This document shows, one piece after another, positions 11,151 to 20,205 of a stretch of 64,000 nucleotides of DNA. A program made the position numbers and the translations under genes. Positions within the stretch are counted from its first letter, which is position 1. Every line of letters begins with the position of its first letter. A model generated the notes under the pieces. That model ran no database searches. It saw only the letters and a program-made list of their open reading frames with translations, and was not told the origin of the DNA. Source of the DNA: Hippopus hippopus (lineage: Eukaryota; Mollusca; Bivalvia; Cardiida; Cardiidae); the NCBI GenBank assembly GCA_946811185.2, contig OX328111.1:42706388-42770387 (forward strand). The letters are read 5' to 3'.

Positions 11151-11350
11151 TTCAACTCTTTGCCAAATGACAAAATTTTACATAGTCCAAATTGAACACA
11201 TTTGCAGACGACAAATTAAAGATGGCTAAAGCGAAAAACACTTTCCTTGATAGGGTAGAAAACATTGTGGGAAAAGGAGAAAATGCTGGTGACCAGCATT
11301 TTCTCCTTTTCCGACAATGTTTTCAAAAGTCTTCTACAGCAGGATCATTC
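11151..11350 (+). mobile_element. TTAA hairpin MITE, right end lost
   Basis: Left end TCAACTCTTTGCCAAATGAC, intact stem around GGTGACC, then the right tip diverges after TTCTACAGCAGGATCATT. Confidence 0.75.
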
Positions 11351-11439
11351 ATGTTGGTTATCTATCTTGAACAGAAGTGTTTCCAAAGTTGTCAAGATGA
11401 AATTTTGTTGATGGAGGTAAGGAGTTGTACTTTTTTAGT

Positions 11440-11657
11440 CGTATCCCTTTACCACTGAATCCCAAGTTTTCATGACCCTGAGGAATAAATCTTTTGGAAA
11501 CATTTTTGGAAAAACGATAACCGGTATTTCACCCTTTTTCCACAGTGTTTTCTACTATTTTGAAAGGAAAATCAATCATTTGAATTGTATGTAAATTGTC
11601 CTTTCCAAATGCTCCCATCTCAGATAAGGCTTTATTCTGTCTTTCGGTAAACAGTTA
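11440..11657 (-). mobile_element. TTAA hairpin MITE, decayed hairpin
   Basis: Left TATCCCTTTACCACTGAA, right TTTCGGTAAACAGTTAA. The stem is eroded, with a loop of ACCGGTATT. Confidence 0.7.
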
Positions 11658-11680
11658 AATAAATGTGAGATAATCATAGC

Positions 11681-12187
11681 ATCTGATGGGAATTAGCATT
11701 TGAGATAAAACTTCATTAAAGGCCTAATAACTGCCAAAAGTAAATAAAGCAGGTGTTAAAATCCATCTGAATTTGAACCATTCCATTTAATAAAAGCATT
11801 GAAATTATTGTAAGGATGACAACCTGTTAATATAGAGTCAGTCCAAATGTTAGTCACTATCAAAGAATATAAAACTTAAAATCAAGTACAAAGTAAACAA
11901 AATGTAAAGCACCCTGGCAACTTCTGACCTAGTTTTAAAATTCTTATTTCTGCCATCGACTAACACTTGTACCGAAAGTACAATAATGAATTGTCATCTT
12001 CACAATATTCTCGATACTTTAAAATGGTATGACTTAAATTTAACACACTTTGTTTACTTTTGACAGCTATTGCACCTTTAAACAATTCTTGAAAAAATGT
12101 TGTTTAGCAGGCCTTTGGCGAGCTTAATAACATTTTTTAACAACAGGTGTAATAAAACTTTATCTAAAATGCAAGCAAATGTCAGAT
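11681..12187. mobile_element. ATCTGACA-family element carrying a TTAA insertion
   Basis: The left end ATCTGATGGGAATTAGCATT and right end AATGCAAGCAAATGTCAGAT match the inverted-repeat element at 3603-3730. Its internal TTAA is duplicated around a 358-bp insertion (11720-12077); the shorter relative has one TTAA there. This gives the insertion order. Confidence 0.8.
11720..12077. mobile_element. AGGCC-ended TTAA element, copy A
   Basis: Bounded by TTAA at 11716-11719 and 12078-12081. The tips AGGCCTAATAACTGCCAAAA and TTTTGACAGCTATTGCACCT are inverted repeats, continuing with AGTAAATAAAG / TTTGTTTAC. Copy B is at 31828-32424. No coding capacity; TTAA duplication with AGG-type tips fits piggyBac or Kolobok movement. 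Confidence 0.8.
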
Positions 12188-12500
12188 CATTTTCATTAAA
12201 AAAGTGTATTTTCAGAACAAAAGTTCATGATGTGTTAAAACATAAGCCTACATGTGTACTGAAATTTATATGAAGCCTTCCTTCTTTGACAGGTGTGTAC
12301 ATCACAGGAGTAAAATAAGTCCAAATAAACTATTTGCATATAATGATATTATTTTTGATCTGAAGATGATAAAATTTGAATATTTATCATCATCATCAAT
12401 TTTGACCAAAAAATTTACAGAGAAGTCTGGTTCAGCAATGGTTTAGGAATGAGGTGTATAATCAGAGAGCCCAGGCTAAATACATATAGTGTAATCAAAT
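12188..12500. other. Unique AT-rich DNA
   Basis: No repeat or gene recognised. The 64-codon ORF from 12252 has no recognisable motif. Confidence 0.35.
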
Positions 12501-12516
12501 GATAGTGTGTGATATT

Positions 12517-13494
12517 AACAAGAGGGCCATGATGGCCCTGTATCGCTCCACTGGCTATTAAGTAAAAACACTACAAGCCAAACATTACAATATTCAGCAA
12601 ATTGATTTCAAACACGAGGACATGCAAACATTTTTCTATCTAATCCTACGAGAAAGTTGTGATCCATGGGCAAAGCCAATTTTGATCGCAAAGCTATAAT
12701 TATTTGAATCCTGGTGGAGGTCCACAATATAAAGCTCCATACCAAATAATTCAGTTCTTGAATGTTATAAACAAAAAGATTTTCAAATTTTTCTCAATGA
12801 AAAGCCCTGTAAAACATGAAACCCATGAGAGGAGAAGATTTTTAAAGAATTCCTTCATTTCTGTATAGTGCAAGAAGCCCCCATTCACCAGAGCCACGTT
12901 TTTTGACGGATCAAAATTTTACGAACAGTTTTTGAAAAGGGTCACCCAAGGAACAATCCTGTGAAATTATTTTGAAATCTGACCAGCGGTTTCAGAGAAG
13001 AAGAATTTTGAAGAATTCCTTCATTTCTATATGGTGCAAGAAGCCCCCATTCACCAGAGCCACATTTTTTGACGGATCAAAATTTTACGAACAAGTTTTA
13101 AAAAGGGTCACCCAAGGAGCATATCTGTGAAATTATTTCAAAATCTGACCCGTGGTTTCAGAGGAGAAGATTTTTAAAGAATTCCCTAAAAAATTCCATT
13201 TGGTTGCAATGGCAACCAGAGTTTTTGATGGAATCAAATTCTGTGAACAGTTTTTAAAGAGGACCTTCCAAGGAACATTCCAGCCAAGTTTGGTCCAAAT
13301 CCGCCCAGTGGTTTAGGAGGAGTTGATGTTTAAAGAATTGTTGACGACACACGACGGACACCAGGTGATCCTAAAAGCTCCCCTTGAGCACGTTGTGCTC
13401 AAGTGAGCTAAAAAGTTAACATACGGATGGACGCACAACGGACAACGGGCCATAACATAAGCCTGCTGGCCTTCGGCCAGTGGAGCTAAAAAAC
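12517..13494 (+). mobile_element. ACAAGAGGGCC element, type B, with internal type A end
   Basis: Starts AACAAGAGGGCCATGATGGC with GCTCCACTGGC just inside and ends GGCCTTCGGCCAGTGGAGC then TAAAAA, so the two ends match as a subterminal inverted repeat. A type A 3' end (TTGAGCACGTTGTGCTCAAG then TGAGCTAAAAA) sits inside at about 13384-13412, so this is composite. Internal units of roughly 160-200 bp begin GAAGCCCCCATTCACCAGAG. Non-coding. Confidence 0.75.
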
Positions 13495-14717
13495 TTGTCT
13501 AGCACCAATCGTGTATCACTGCAGCTTGATAATCAAGGGAGGTAAATAGTAACGAACTTTATCTTTCATAAAAAGAGTTATTTCCCTTGATTAATGTTTA
13601 AATTGAAGTGACAATATTTTGAAGCCCATGTTAAACTTGCGATCCCTGGAATGAAGGCAATTTTGACCCCAGACCTACAATATGAAACTAGAATGTGTGG
13701 TTATAAACAAAAAGATTTTTTAATCTTGCCCAATAAAAAGTCATGTAAAACAAGTTTGCTGAACAAAAGGCCCTGTAAAATATGTGATCCATGACACAGG
13801 TTTATCAAGTTTTCACTATAAAAGCCAATGTAAAACTTGTGACCCCTGGTGTGGAGTCAAACTTGACCCCCAAAGTTAAAATTTGGGCCCTCTTGGTAGA
13901 GGCCCATTATATAAAGTTACATGCAAAATTTGGTAGCCCTAGGCCTAAATATGGCTATGTACAAGTAGATTATTAAAGTTTCCTTATATAAGACCATGTA
14001 GAACTTGTGACCCCCTGGGGTGGGGCTACATTTGACCCCCTGGGCTATAATTTGGGCACCCTTGATAGAGACCCCCTAGATAAAGCTAAATGCAAAATTT
14101 GATAGCCCTAGCCCTTATAGCTAGATGCGAAAGATTTTCCTATATAAGCCCGCCCATGTAAAACATGTTACCCCCCGGGGCGAAGTCAAATTTGACCCTC
14201 GGCTATAATTTGGACACCCTTGGTACAGGTCCACTAGATAAAGCTACATGCCAAATTTGGTCACCCTAGGCCCCATGGCTAGGTAGAAGAGGAATTTTAA
14301 AGTTCTCCCTAAATAAGCCCATGTAAAACTTGTGACCCCCGGGGCTGGGCCAATTTTGACCCCAGGGCTATAAATTGAAGAAACTTGGTAGAGGTCCACT
14401 AGATAAAGCTACATGCTAAATTTGGTAGCCCTTGGCCTTACGGTTTCAGACAAGAAGATTTTCAAAGATTTTCAAAATTTTTCAGTTTTGTTGCCATGGC
14501 AACCAGAGTTTTTGAAGGAATTAAATTCTTTCAAGAAATTCTGAAGAGGACCATGGCAGGATCATTTCTGTGAAGTTTCATCAAAATTGGATGGGTAGTT
14601 TCAGAGAAGAAGACGTTTTAAAAAAAAGTTAACGCACGGACGGACGCACGGACGGACGGACGACGGACAACAGGCCATGACATAAGCCCGCTGGCCTTCG
14701 GCCAGTGGAGCTAAAAA
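13495..14717 (+). mobile_element. ACAAGAGGGCC element, type B, 5' end not found
   Basis: Internal units of about 170-190 bp (ACTTGTGACCCC, then TTTGACCCC, then TAGAGGCCCA/TAGAGGTCCACTAGATAA, then AAATTTGGTAGCCCTAGGCC) repeat four times. A perfect GTTGCCATGGCAAC lies at 14490-14503. Just before the 3' end is a GGACGGACGCACGGACGGAC-type run; the end is CTGGCCTTCGGCCAG then TGGAGCTAAAAA. Confidence 0.7.
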
Positions 14718-14830
14718 TATGTCACTAGAATGGGGTGCGATCAGGTTGAAAAAAAAAAGTCCGAAGGACGAGTTTTTTTAACCGCATCAAATCCCATTCG
14801 AGTGACAGATTTTTAATATCACACACAACC

Positions 14831-15560
14831 AGTTGATTATTCTACTTATTATATTCCTAATTCACCCTTTTTTATTCTAATAATTATAAAGAATGGTACA
14901 ACGTAACAATATAGGAAAAAAAATTCCGGCAAACATTCTGAAGCTATATTGTCACTAGTGATGATACCATCATTATCATCACTAGTGGTGTAATTCACTG
15001 TTAAATCCCAGTAATTCACTGATAAGAATATAATACAATACTCTTTCCTTACCTCAAACATGTGTAAGATAAGAAAACTTATAATGGCTGTATAACACTG
15101 AAAATTAGGGTAGTTATGTGAATTTCTTTTTTCAGGAAACTATAGCAGTCGTATTTATAGCAGTAGTTCTGATTGCTGGTATTATACTAATAATCATAAC
15201 AATAATAATTATAGTATGATGATGATAATGATGATGATGCAAATAATCTTAAAAATTTAAAACCATTTAAAATTATCTAAAATCATCTAAAACTTTCTAT
15301 CATGGTAAAGATTTAAGGCTTTGCCAGACACCACCATGATTTTTTGGCTCCCGTAGCTGAAGATTTCCAAAAAACCAGCACTTTCTTTTTCTGGCCTTTG
15401 ACAGACAAATCTAATCATCTCAGTCACATCTGGTTGCTTGCAAATGGTTCTAAAATTGAAAAGTATGAAATTTTATCATGTAGTAATAAATTCAGAAGGA
15501 AGTTAATGACTACAATAAATCTATCTTGGCACTTAGCACACAAGTCAGTAAAAAAAATCA
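14831..15560. other. Unique DNA with small ATC/TGA repeats
   Basis: CACTAGTGATGATACCATC and GATTATCATCACTAGTG-like sequence form a small hairpin near 14953-14995, and (GAT)n occurs near 15218-15240. No gene recognised. Confidence 0.4.
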
Positions 15561-15561
15561 A

Positions 15562-15781
15562 ACCCTGTACCATACGATCCTGACAGTTGAAGATCCATTG
15601 AGAGATGGCCCATGAAAGCATTGTGGGAAAAGTAGAAAATGCTGCTTATCAGCATTTTTTCTTTTTCCTACAATGTTTTCTACTCTCACAGAGAACTTAA
15701 ACTTATTTATATCAATTTCCAATTTATTGTCCACAGAAGAAATGGAAAGAGGCTAAAATTTACCATTTGGGAAAGTGTTAA
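15562..15781 (-). mobile_element. TTAA hairpin MITE, diverged
   Basis: Left ACCCTGTACCATACG, stem with a CTGCTTATCAGCA loop, right end ATTTGGGAAAGTGTTAA. Its right TTAA (15778-15781) is also the left TTAA of the next copy. Confidence 0.75.
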
Positions 15782-16009
15782 CCCTTTACCACATGGCAAA
15801 AATTTAGACTTTCTTATGTTGAAAGCTTCTGCAGACAACAGAATGATTTTGACTCAAAACTTAAAATTCACTTTTGGAAGGGTAGAAAACATTGTGGGAA
15901 AAGGAGAAAATGCTGGTTACCAGCATTTTCTCCTTTTCCCACAGTGTTTCCAAAAGGCCATTCCCTTATAGGGGTCATCAAAAATCTGGATTGTGCGTCA
16001 AAGAATTAA
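15778..16009 (+). mobile_element. TTAA hairpin MITE
   Basis: Starts TTAACCCTTTACCACATGGC, has an intact stem around GGTTACC, and ends GTGCGTCAAAGAATTAA. Confidence 0.85.
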
Positions 16010-16044
16010 ACCACCAGTCACAACACAGATGCATTTGTTACCTA

Positions 16045-16110
16045 TGTAGGTTAAAATCAGAATGCACAAAATATGCAGTCTGATCTTTAATCTACATTGT
16101 TTTGTTTAGG
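16045..16110. repeat. GATCAGACTGCAC hairpin repeat, diverged
   Basis: TAAAATCAGAATGCACAAAA faces TGCAGTCTGATCTTTAATCT. Only half of the hairpin pairs well. Confidence 0.5.
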
Positions 16111-16317
16111 TATTTTGGACAAAATAAATCTTGAGATTTCACTTATTTGAGCTTATTCACAGCTCCAAAGGTTGAAATATATGAGCCATGCTCTGGCAAA
16201 AGGGGGCTTAATGTATCTCTTTGATGCACTGTACCTAGCAAGCCATCACATAATTATGGACCCATAAAATCCATTTAGTCTAACAACTAGAGGAACCACG
16301 AGGTCATGTATAAAACT

Positions 16318-16440
16318 GACCAATAGCAAAAAGTTTCGACCAAACTCAGCCTGCACGGACTGCTCAGGCTGACCTTAGTCGATACTTTTTGCAGATGCAT
16401 TAAGCCCCCTTTTCGCTGAGCATGGCTCATATTTTATAAA
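16318..16440. repeat. GCCTGC..GCAGGC-type repeat
   Basis: CAGCCTGCACGGACTGCTCA and GGCTGACC form the core, followed by GATGCATTAAGCCCCC then TTTTCGCTGAGCATGGCT. Better-preserved relatives are at 27036-27500 and 63421-63672. Confidence 0.65.
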
Positions 16441-16734
16441 TAGCATTTAGAAAGAAAAAAATGTAAATGGTTAACTTTACAAATGAATCTGTAGATCTAT
16501 AACCTAAACATTGTACTTATACTCTTAAGTGATTTTTTTCTTTGATTCTCAATTATTTAACTATCTGACTAAAATTACAATATAGAAATTAATTTACAAC
16601 AGATAGGTTACATACATGCAATTTGTAAAACAGAACTTCTTTTTCTTTTAAATTTCTTCTCTTCTTTTTTTTTTTTGTTTTTTAAAATCCAGTAAAAATC
16701 ATGGAATTTGTCTATGTTGTGCTTTCTAGATTTG

Positions 16735-16788
16735 GCTTTTCTATATTTTGTAGAAAGTGTTGTGGGAAAAGGAGAAAATGCTGGTTTA
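16735..16788 (+). mobile_element. TTAA hairpin MITE, half copy ending at hairpin centre
   Basis: The left stem arm (TGTGGGAAAAGGAGAAAATG) is intact, and homology stops exactly at the loop (CTGGTTTA). A break at the hairpin tip is the expected result of hairpin cutting or replication fork collapse. Confidence 0.6.
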
Positions 16789-17274
16789 TAGAAAGGTCTA
16801 ACGAGATGAAATATTTCATGCTATAATTAAATTATTTCAGATGTGACAATAATCATAATCATGATTATCATCATAACATGTAAAACAGTAAATTTTGGAA
16901 ATGCCTTATTTTGCTTCCTGATTGTTCCTGATTGTTCAAAATTCATACAAAACACACTAAAATAATATTATAAAAAACAGAAATCTATAAATTAAAAAAA
17001 AAAAGTTTAAATAATTTTTCAAAATTAGGTAATTATCTAAAAATTATTCATTATTCTAAAGGTACATGTACCTGAATAAATTATAGGGTCACTCTATAAG
17101 TCAATTAAAATGGAGTTCCCCTACATAAAATATGAGCCATGTTTTGTCAATAGGGCGTTTAATGCATTTCGAATAAGTATTAGGTTAGCCTGCTCAGTCC
17201 ACACATATGAACTATGCATCAATATGAATCCACAGTTGAGATGACTACCCTGGCATAATGCATCACAGTGATGC
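16789..17274. other. Unique AT-rich DNA, diverged GCATTAA repeat at the end
   Basis: Contains small ATCAT inverted repeats (16850-16875). Positions 17140-17274 resemble the TGCATTAA family (AATATGAGCCATGTTTTGTC, then AATGCATCACAGTGATGCAT). No gene recognised. Confidence 0.4.
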
Positions 17275-17275
17275 A

Positions 17276-17503
17276 TTATTCCTTTACCACACAATTCCGA
17301 GTTTTAACGACCCTAAGAAAGAGGGATTTAGAAAACAATGTGGGAAAAGGAGAAAATGCTGGTAACAGAATTTTCTCCTTTTCCCACAATGTTTTTCACT
17401 TTGTCAAAAATAAATATCATCATCTGAGTCTTGTTTAATTTCTCCTCTGCTAATGCTTTCGATATGGACGAGTCTAAAATTTTGCTGTGTGGTAAAGGGT
17501 TAT
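17276..17503 (-). mobile_element. TTAA hairpin MITE
   Basis: Left TTATTCCTTTACCACACAA, right GTGTGGTAAAGGGTTA. The loop has lost part of one side (GGTAACAGAATTTT), but the outer stem GTGGGAAAAGGAG / CTCCTTTTCCCAC is intact. Confidence 0.85.
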
Positions 17504-17601
17504 ACCCTCTTTGGCCACAACATGGCTCATAAGTTGGTGAGATAAAGAGAAAAACCATAAAAATCTATGATGTAACAAGTGAATTAGAAGAGAACAATAG
17601 T

Positions 17602-18050
17602 TTAATCCTGTATCAAACAATCCCAACAGATTCCCTTTATGACTTTGGAAAACAATGCCTTTGAAACATCATGGGAAGAGGAAAAAATACTGATGACTGA
17701 CACTTCCTCTTTTTCTCACAATGCTTTCTACCATTCTAAAGGTAAAACTTATTATTTGACCCACAATCAAGTTGTCGTCTGTAAATACTTTGCCTTTGGA
17801 CAAGACCAAAATTGTGTTGTTTGGTAAGAGTTATTCCTTTACCACAGAACAAAATTTTAGACTCTTCCAAATTAAAAGTAAATGCAGATGACACTAAAAC
17901 ATAGCTGAAATGATATGATCTGTCTTTAAAAGGGATGAAAACGTTGCGGGAAAGGGAGAAAATGTTGGTTAACAACATTTTCTTGTTTTCCATCAATGTT
18001 TTCAAATGTCACCTACTATAGGGTTGACATTGTTTTGTAAAAGGTCAATA
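17602..18050. mobile_element. Two TTAA hairpin MITEs, tail to tail
   Basis: 17602-17833 lies in minus orientation (TTAATCCTGTATCAAACAA to TTTGGTAAGAGTTA) and 17833-18050 in plus (TTCCTTTACCACAGAAC to TTTGTAAAAGGTCAA). The second has AATGTTGGTTAACAACATT in place of AATGCTGGTTACCAGCATT, changed symmetrically. Confidence 0.75.
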
Positions 18051-18148
18051 AAACCTTTGTTTATTCGAAATAAAAAATACAGAATCCAAAATCAACTTCT
18101 GTATCAACGCTAGGCTGCAGGTGATTTTAAAGTGTAAATTTTTTCATG

Positions 18149-18412
18149 CCCCCACCATTAAAATGGAGGGGCATAATAGTGTTACCCCTGTCTGTGTATT
18201 TGTATGTGTGTCTGTGTAAGTTTGTGTGAGTGTGTGAGTTTAGCAAATAGTGCTGTTCGTGTCCGGCCCATAACTTCCAGGTGCATCATCCGATTCGAAA
18301 AAAATGGGCATAAATGATCACCATGGATAGATGACATGTTGCGTGCAACAATCGTGTCACCAGTTGAAAGGTCAAGGTTGCAGTGCAGGGGCATATGTGT
18401 CGGTAACACATT
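18149..18412 (+). repeat. GCCCCCACCATT..AATGGAGGGGC repeat
   Basis: Starts with the hairpin TGCCCCCACCATT / AATGGAGGGGCA, continues GTGTTACCCCTGTCTGTGTA and a TGTGTG-rich run, and closes GGGGCATATGTGTCGGTAAC. The structure suggests a dispersed repeat, but no second copy is in the window. Confidence 0.45.
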
Positions 18413-18479
18413 TCTTATTTCAATAAAAATTCCAATTTAGGTTACTCTCAACACATTATGTGAAAAAAGTGTTGAGTGA

Positions 18480-18655
18480 AACCTGCCCTTCAAGAACAGT
18501 TCCCCTTTTGCTAGTTATCAGCCAGCCAAGGTTGAAAATAGAATCTTCAATAATAACAGAAATATATGTGAAAATGTCAAAGCACAACAATGACGCTTAT
18601 GACAACAGGGCTATGTCAATACCTATATATTTTCTTTGAAAATACCAGAGCTATA
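18480..18655 (+). repeat. Tail of ACAAGAGCAC-type repeat
   Basis: AACAGAAATATATGTGAAAA, GGGCTATGTCAATACC and TTTTCTTTGAAAA match the tail of the copy at 40337-40690. Confidence 0.5.
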
Positions 18656-18714
18656 AAAGAAGGAAAAACAAACCAACTCCTTGTAAGATCCCAATAAATA
18701 AAATAAAGTTCTAT

Positions 18715-18930
18715 CAATGAGGGCCAGTGACCTAGCCAACACTCATGCAGGTAAACAATGGTCACAGGATCCAGGATTTGTAGCCTAGATGTCATGGGTT
18801 CGATCCCAGCTGCAGCCGCTTGTGATAGAATGTCGCGGCAAGCCCATGGCAAAGCATTTTTCCCAAGCCTTGGTTTCGGAAGGTGACCCACAAAGTGTGA
18901 ACAGGTGATTTGTTCTCTGACATCATGTGC
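18715..18930 (+). repeat. tRNA-derived SINE, diverged
   Basis: A good B box (GGGTTCGATCCCAGC) follows a weak A-box region, and the body TGTCGCGGCAAGCCCATGGC continues for about 100 bp. No flanking duplication is visible. Confidence 0.5.
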
Positions 18931-18944
18931 TGAACTACATATCA

Positions 18945-19173
18945 TTAACTCTTCACCAGATGACAAATTTCAGGCAGGTCCATATTGAAAGCATTTGCAG
19001 ACAACAAAATAAATGTGGCTCAAATGATGCCAATGGTCTTCAAAAGGTTAAAAAACAGCATGGGTAAAGGAGAAAATGCTGGTAACAAATATTTTCTCCT
19101 TTTCCAAGTATGTTTTTAAAAGCTTCTTCCTCAGGGTTGTAACGAAACCTGTGAACGTTTGGTAAAGGGTTAA
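18945..19173 (+). mobile_element. TTAA hairpin MITE
   Basis: TTAACTCTTCACCAGATGAC to TTTGGTAAAGGGTTAA. The hairpin reads GCTGGTAACAAATATTTTCT, so one loop arm is damaged. Confidence 0.85.
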
Positions 19174-19559
19174 ATCAACTGTAGTGTTCATTAAAGACTT
19201 GAAGTTCCACAAGTCTGACCTGCTCAACATTGGATTCAAACATAGAACATATGGGTCCTATCGTATGGTAGGCTTGTGCTCTACCACCAGCTGGGTTTTT
19301 ATTCATCAACCATTCAACCAAAAGAAACAAAGCTTCTGATTGGCTAAACCAAATGGTTTAGCAAATCAGAAATTGTGTTACTTTCAAATTTAGAAAATTA
19401 TTGAGAATAAGACTAAAAACGTTCTTAAGAACGGTTGATGAATATAGACCCAGATCAGTCTCTCTACCACAAGTTTTCAAAAATCATAAAAATGTAATAA
19501 AATCCAACAAGTTGTTCTCCACTGATTGTGAAACAAATTCTTACAACTCATAATAATCA

Positions 19560-19705
19560 CTCTTGATGACTGCTTCCTGGAATACTGAACCGGTACTCGG
19601 GTCGTGCTGTGGGTGGCACTTAAGGTTGACCCTGCCAATCACGGAATTTGAACTTGTAACCTTTAATATGAAAGGCTAACGCTCTACCTCTACACCGATG
19701 CCTCC
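19560..19705 (-). repeat. tRNA-derived SINE (CCAGGAAGCAG type)
   Basis: On the minus strand: A-box-like TAGAGGTAGAGCGTTAGCC, B-box-like GGTTACAAGTTCAAATTCC, then GACCCGAGTACCGGTTCAG and CCAGGAAGCAG. The element at 35815-36000 shares the GAGTACTGGT / CCAGGAAGCAG body. Confidence 0.6.
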
Positions 19706-19766
19706 CTTAGTATACAAAAAGTCAACTAGATCTAAACTTTATATCAAAATTATTAAATTTTCAGTT

Positions 19767-19996
19767 AACAGTAACACTTTACCAAACAGTCCCATGTTAC
19801 AACCCTGAGGCAAAAGACCTTTAAAAAACATTGTGGGAAAAGAAAAAAAGGCTGGCAACTAGCATTTTCTCTTTCTACCAGAATGTTTTCTACCCTTTCA
19901 CAGGGATTCTCATCATTTGAGCCACATGTGATTTGTCGTCTGCAAATGCTTTCAACATGGACAAGTGCAGAATTTTGTCATCTGGTAAAGAGTTAA
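19767..19996 (-). mobile_element. TTAA hairpin MITE directly after the transporter stop codon
   Basis: Its right TTAA (19993-19996) is two bases from the stop codon complement (19999-20001) of the sugar transporter, so the first stretch of that gene's 3' UTR must be MITE sequence. Left tip ACACTTTACCAAACAG; stem partly eroded (GGCAACTAGC loop). Confidence 0.85.
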
Positions 19997-19998
19997 CT

Positions 19999-20205
19999 CT
20001 ACGCTTTCTCTGTCCGCATTGGCTGCATTTCTTGATCATCCTCCCGGAAGGGTGGTTTTCTCCTATTGGTGCGCCCGAAGGAAATTGACTCAGCAATATC
20101 ATCAAAAGTTCTGTTCTTAGTCTCTGGCACAAAGAAGAAGATAAAGGTGATAGCTGCCACTAGGATCACGACAAAGATCAGATAGGTATATGCACGGATT
20201 GCTTT
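19999..20205 (-). CDS. Transporter exon 12: helix 12 and C-terminal tail
   Basis: Encodes residues 494-561 and the TAG stop. A hydrophobic stretch (YLIFVVILVAAITFIFFF) is helix 12, followed by VPETKNRTFDDI, the conserved PET motif after the last helix, and a 30-residue charged cytosolic tail ending MRTEKA. The acceptor is TTTTATTGCAG before AAAGCA, phase 0. The tail has no obvious PDZ ligand. Confidence 0.95.
   Translation of the reverse strand, partial: KAIRAYTYLIFVVILVAAITFIFFFVPETKNRTFDDIAESISFGRTNRRKPPFREDDQEMQPMRTEKA

Larger units (their letters stand above)
12503..14830. mobile_element. Hairpin element split by the ACAAGAGGGCC block
   Basis: GTGTGTGATATTAA (12503-12516) and TTAATATCACACAC (about 14813-14826) are inverse copies. 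The right arm continues inward as CCATTCGAGTGACA, and its partner TGTCACTAGAATGG lies at 14720, after the inserted block. The intact element would be a roughly 130-bp hairpin; 2.2 kb of ACAAGAGGGCC-family DNA now splits its left arm. Confidence 0.65.

Noticed and set aside
19298..19303. AATAAA (minus) as the transporter poly(A) signal
   Set aside because: It is about 700 bp downstream inside repeat-rich DNA; one hexamer is not evidence of use.
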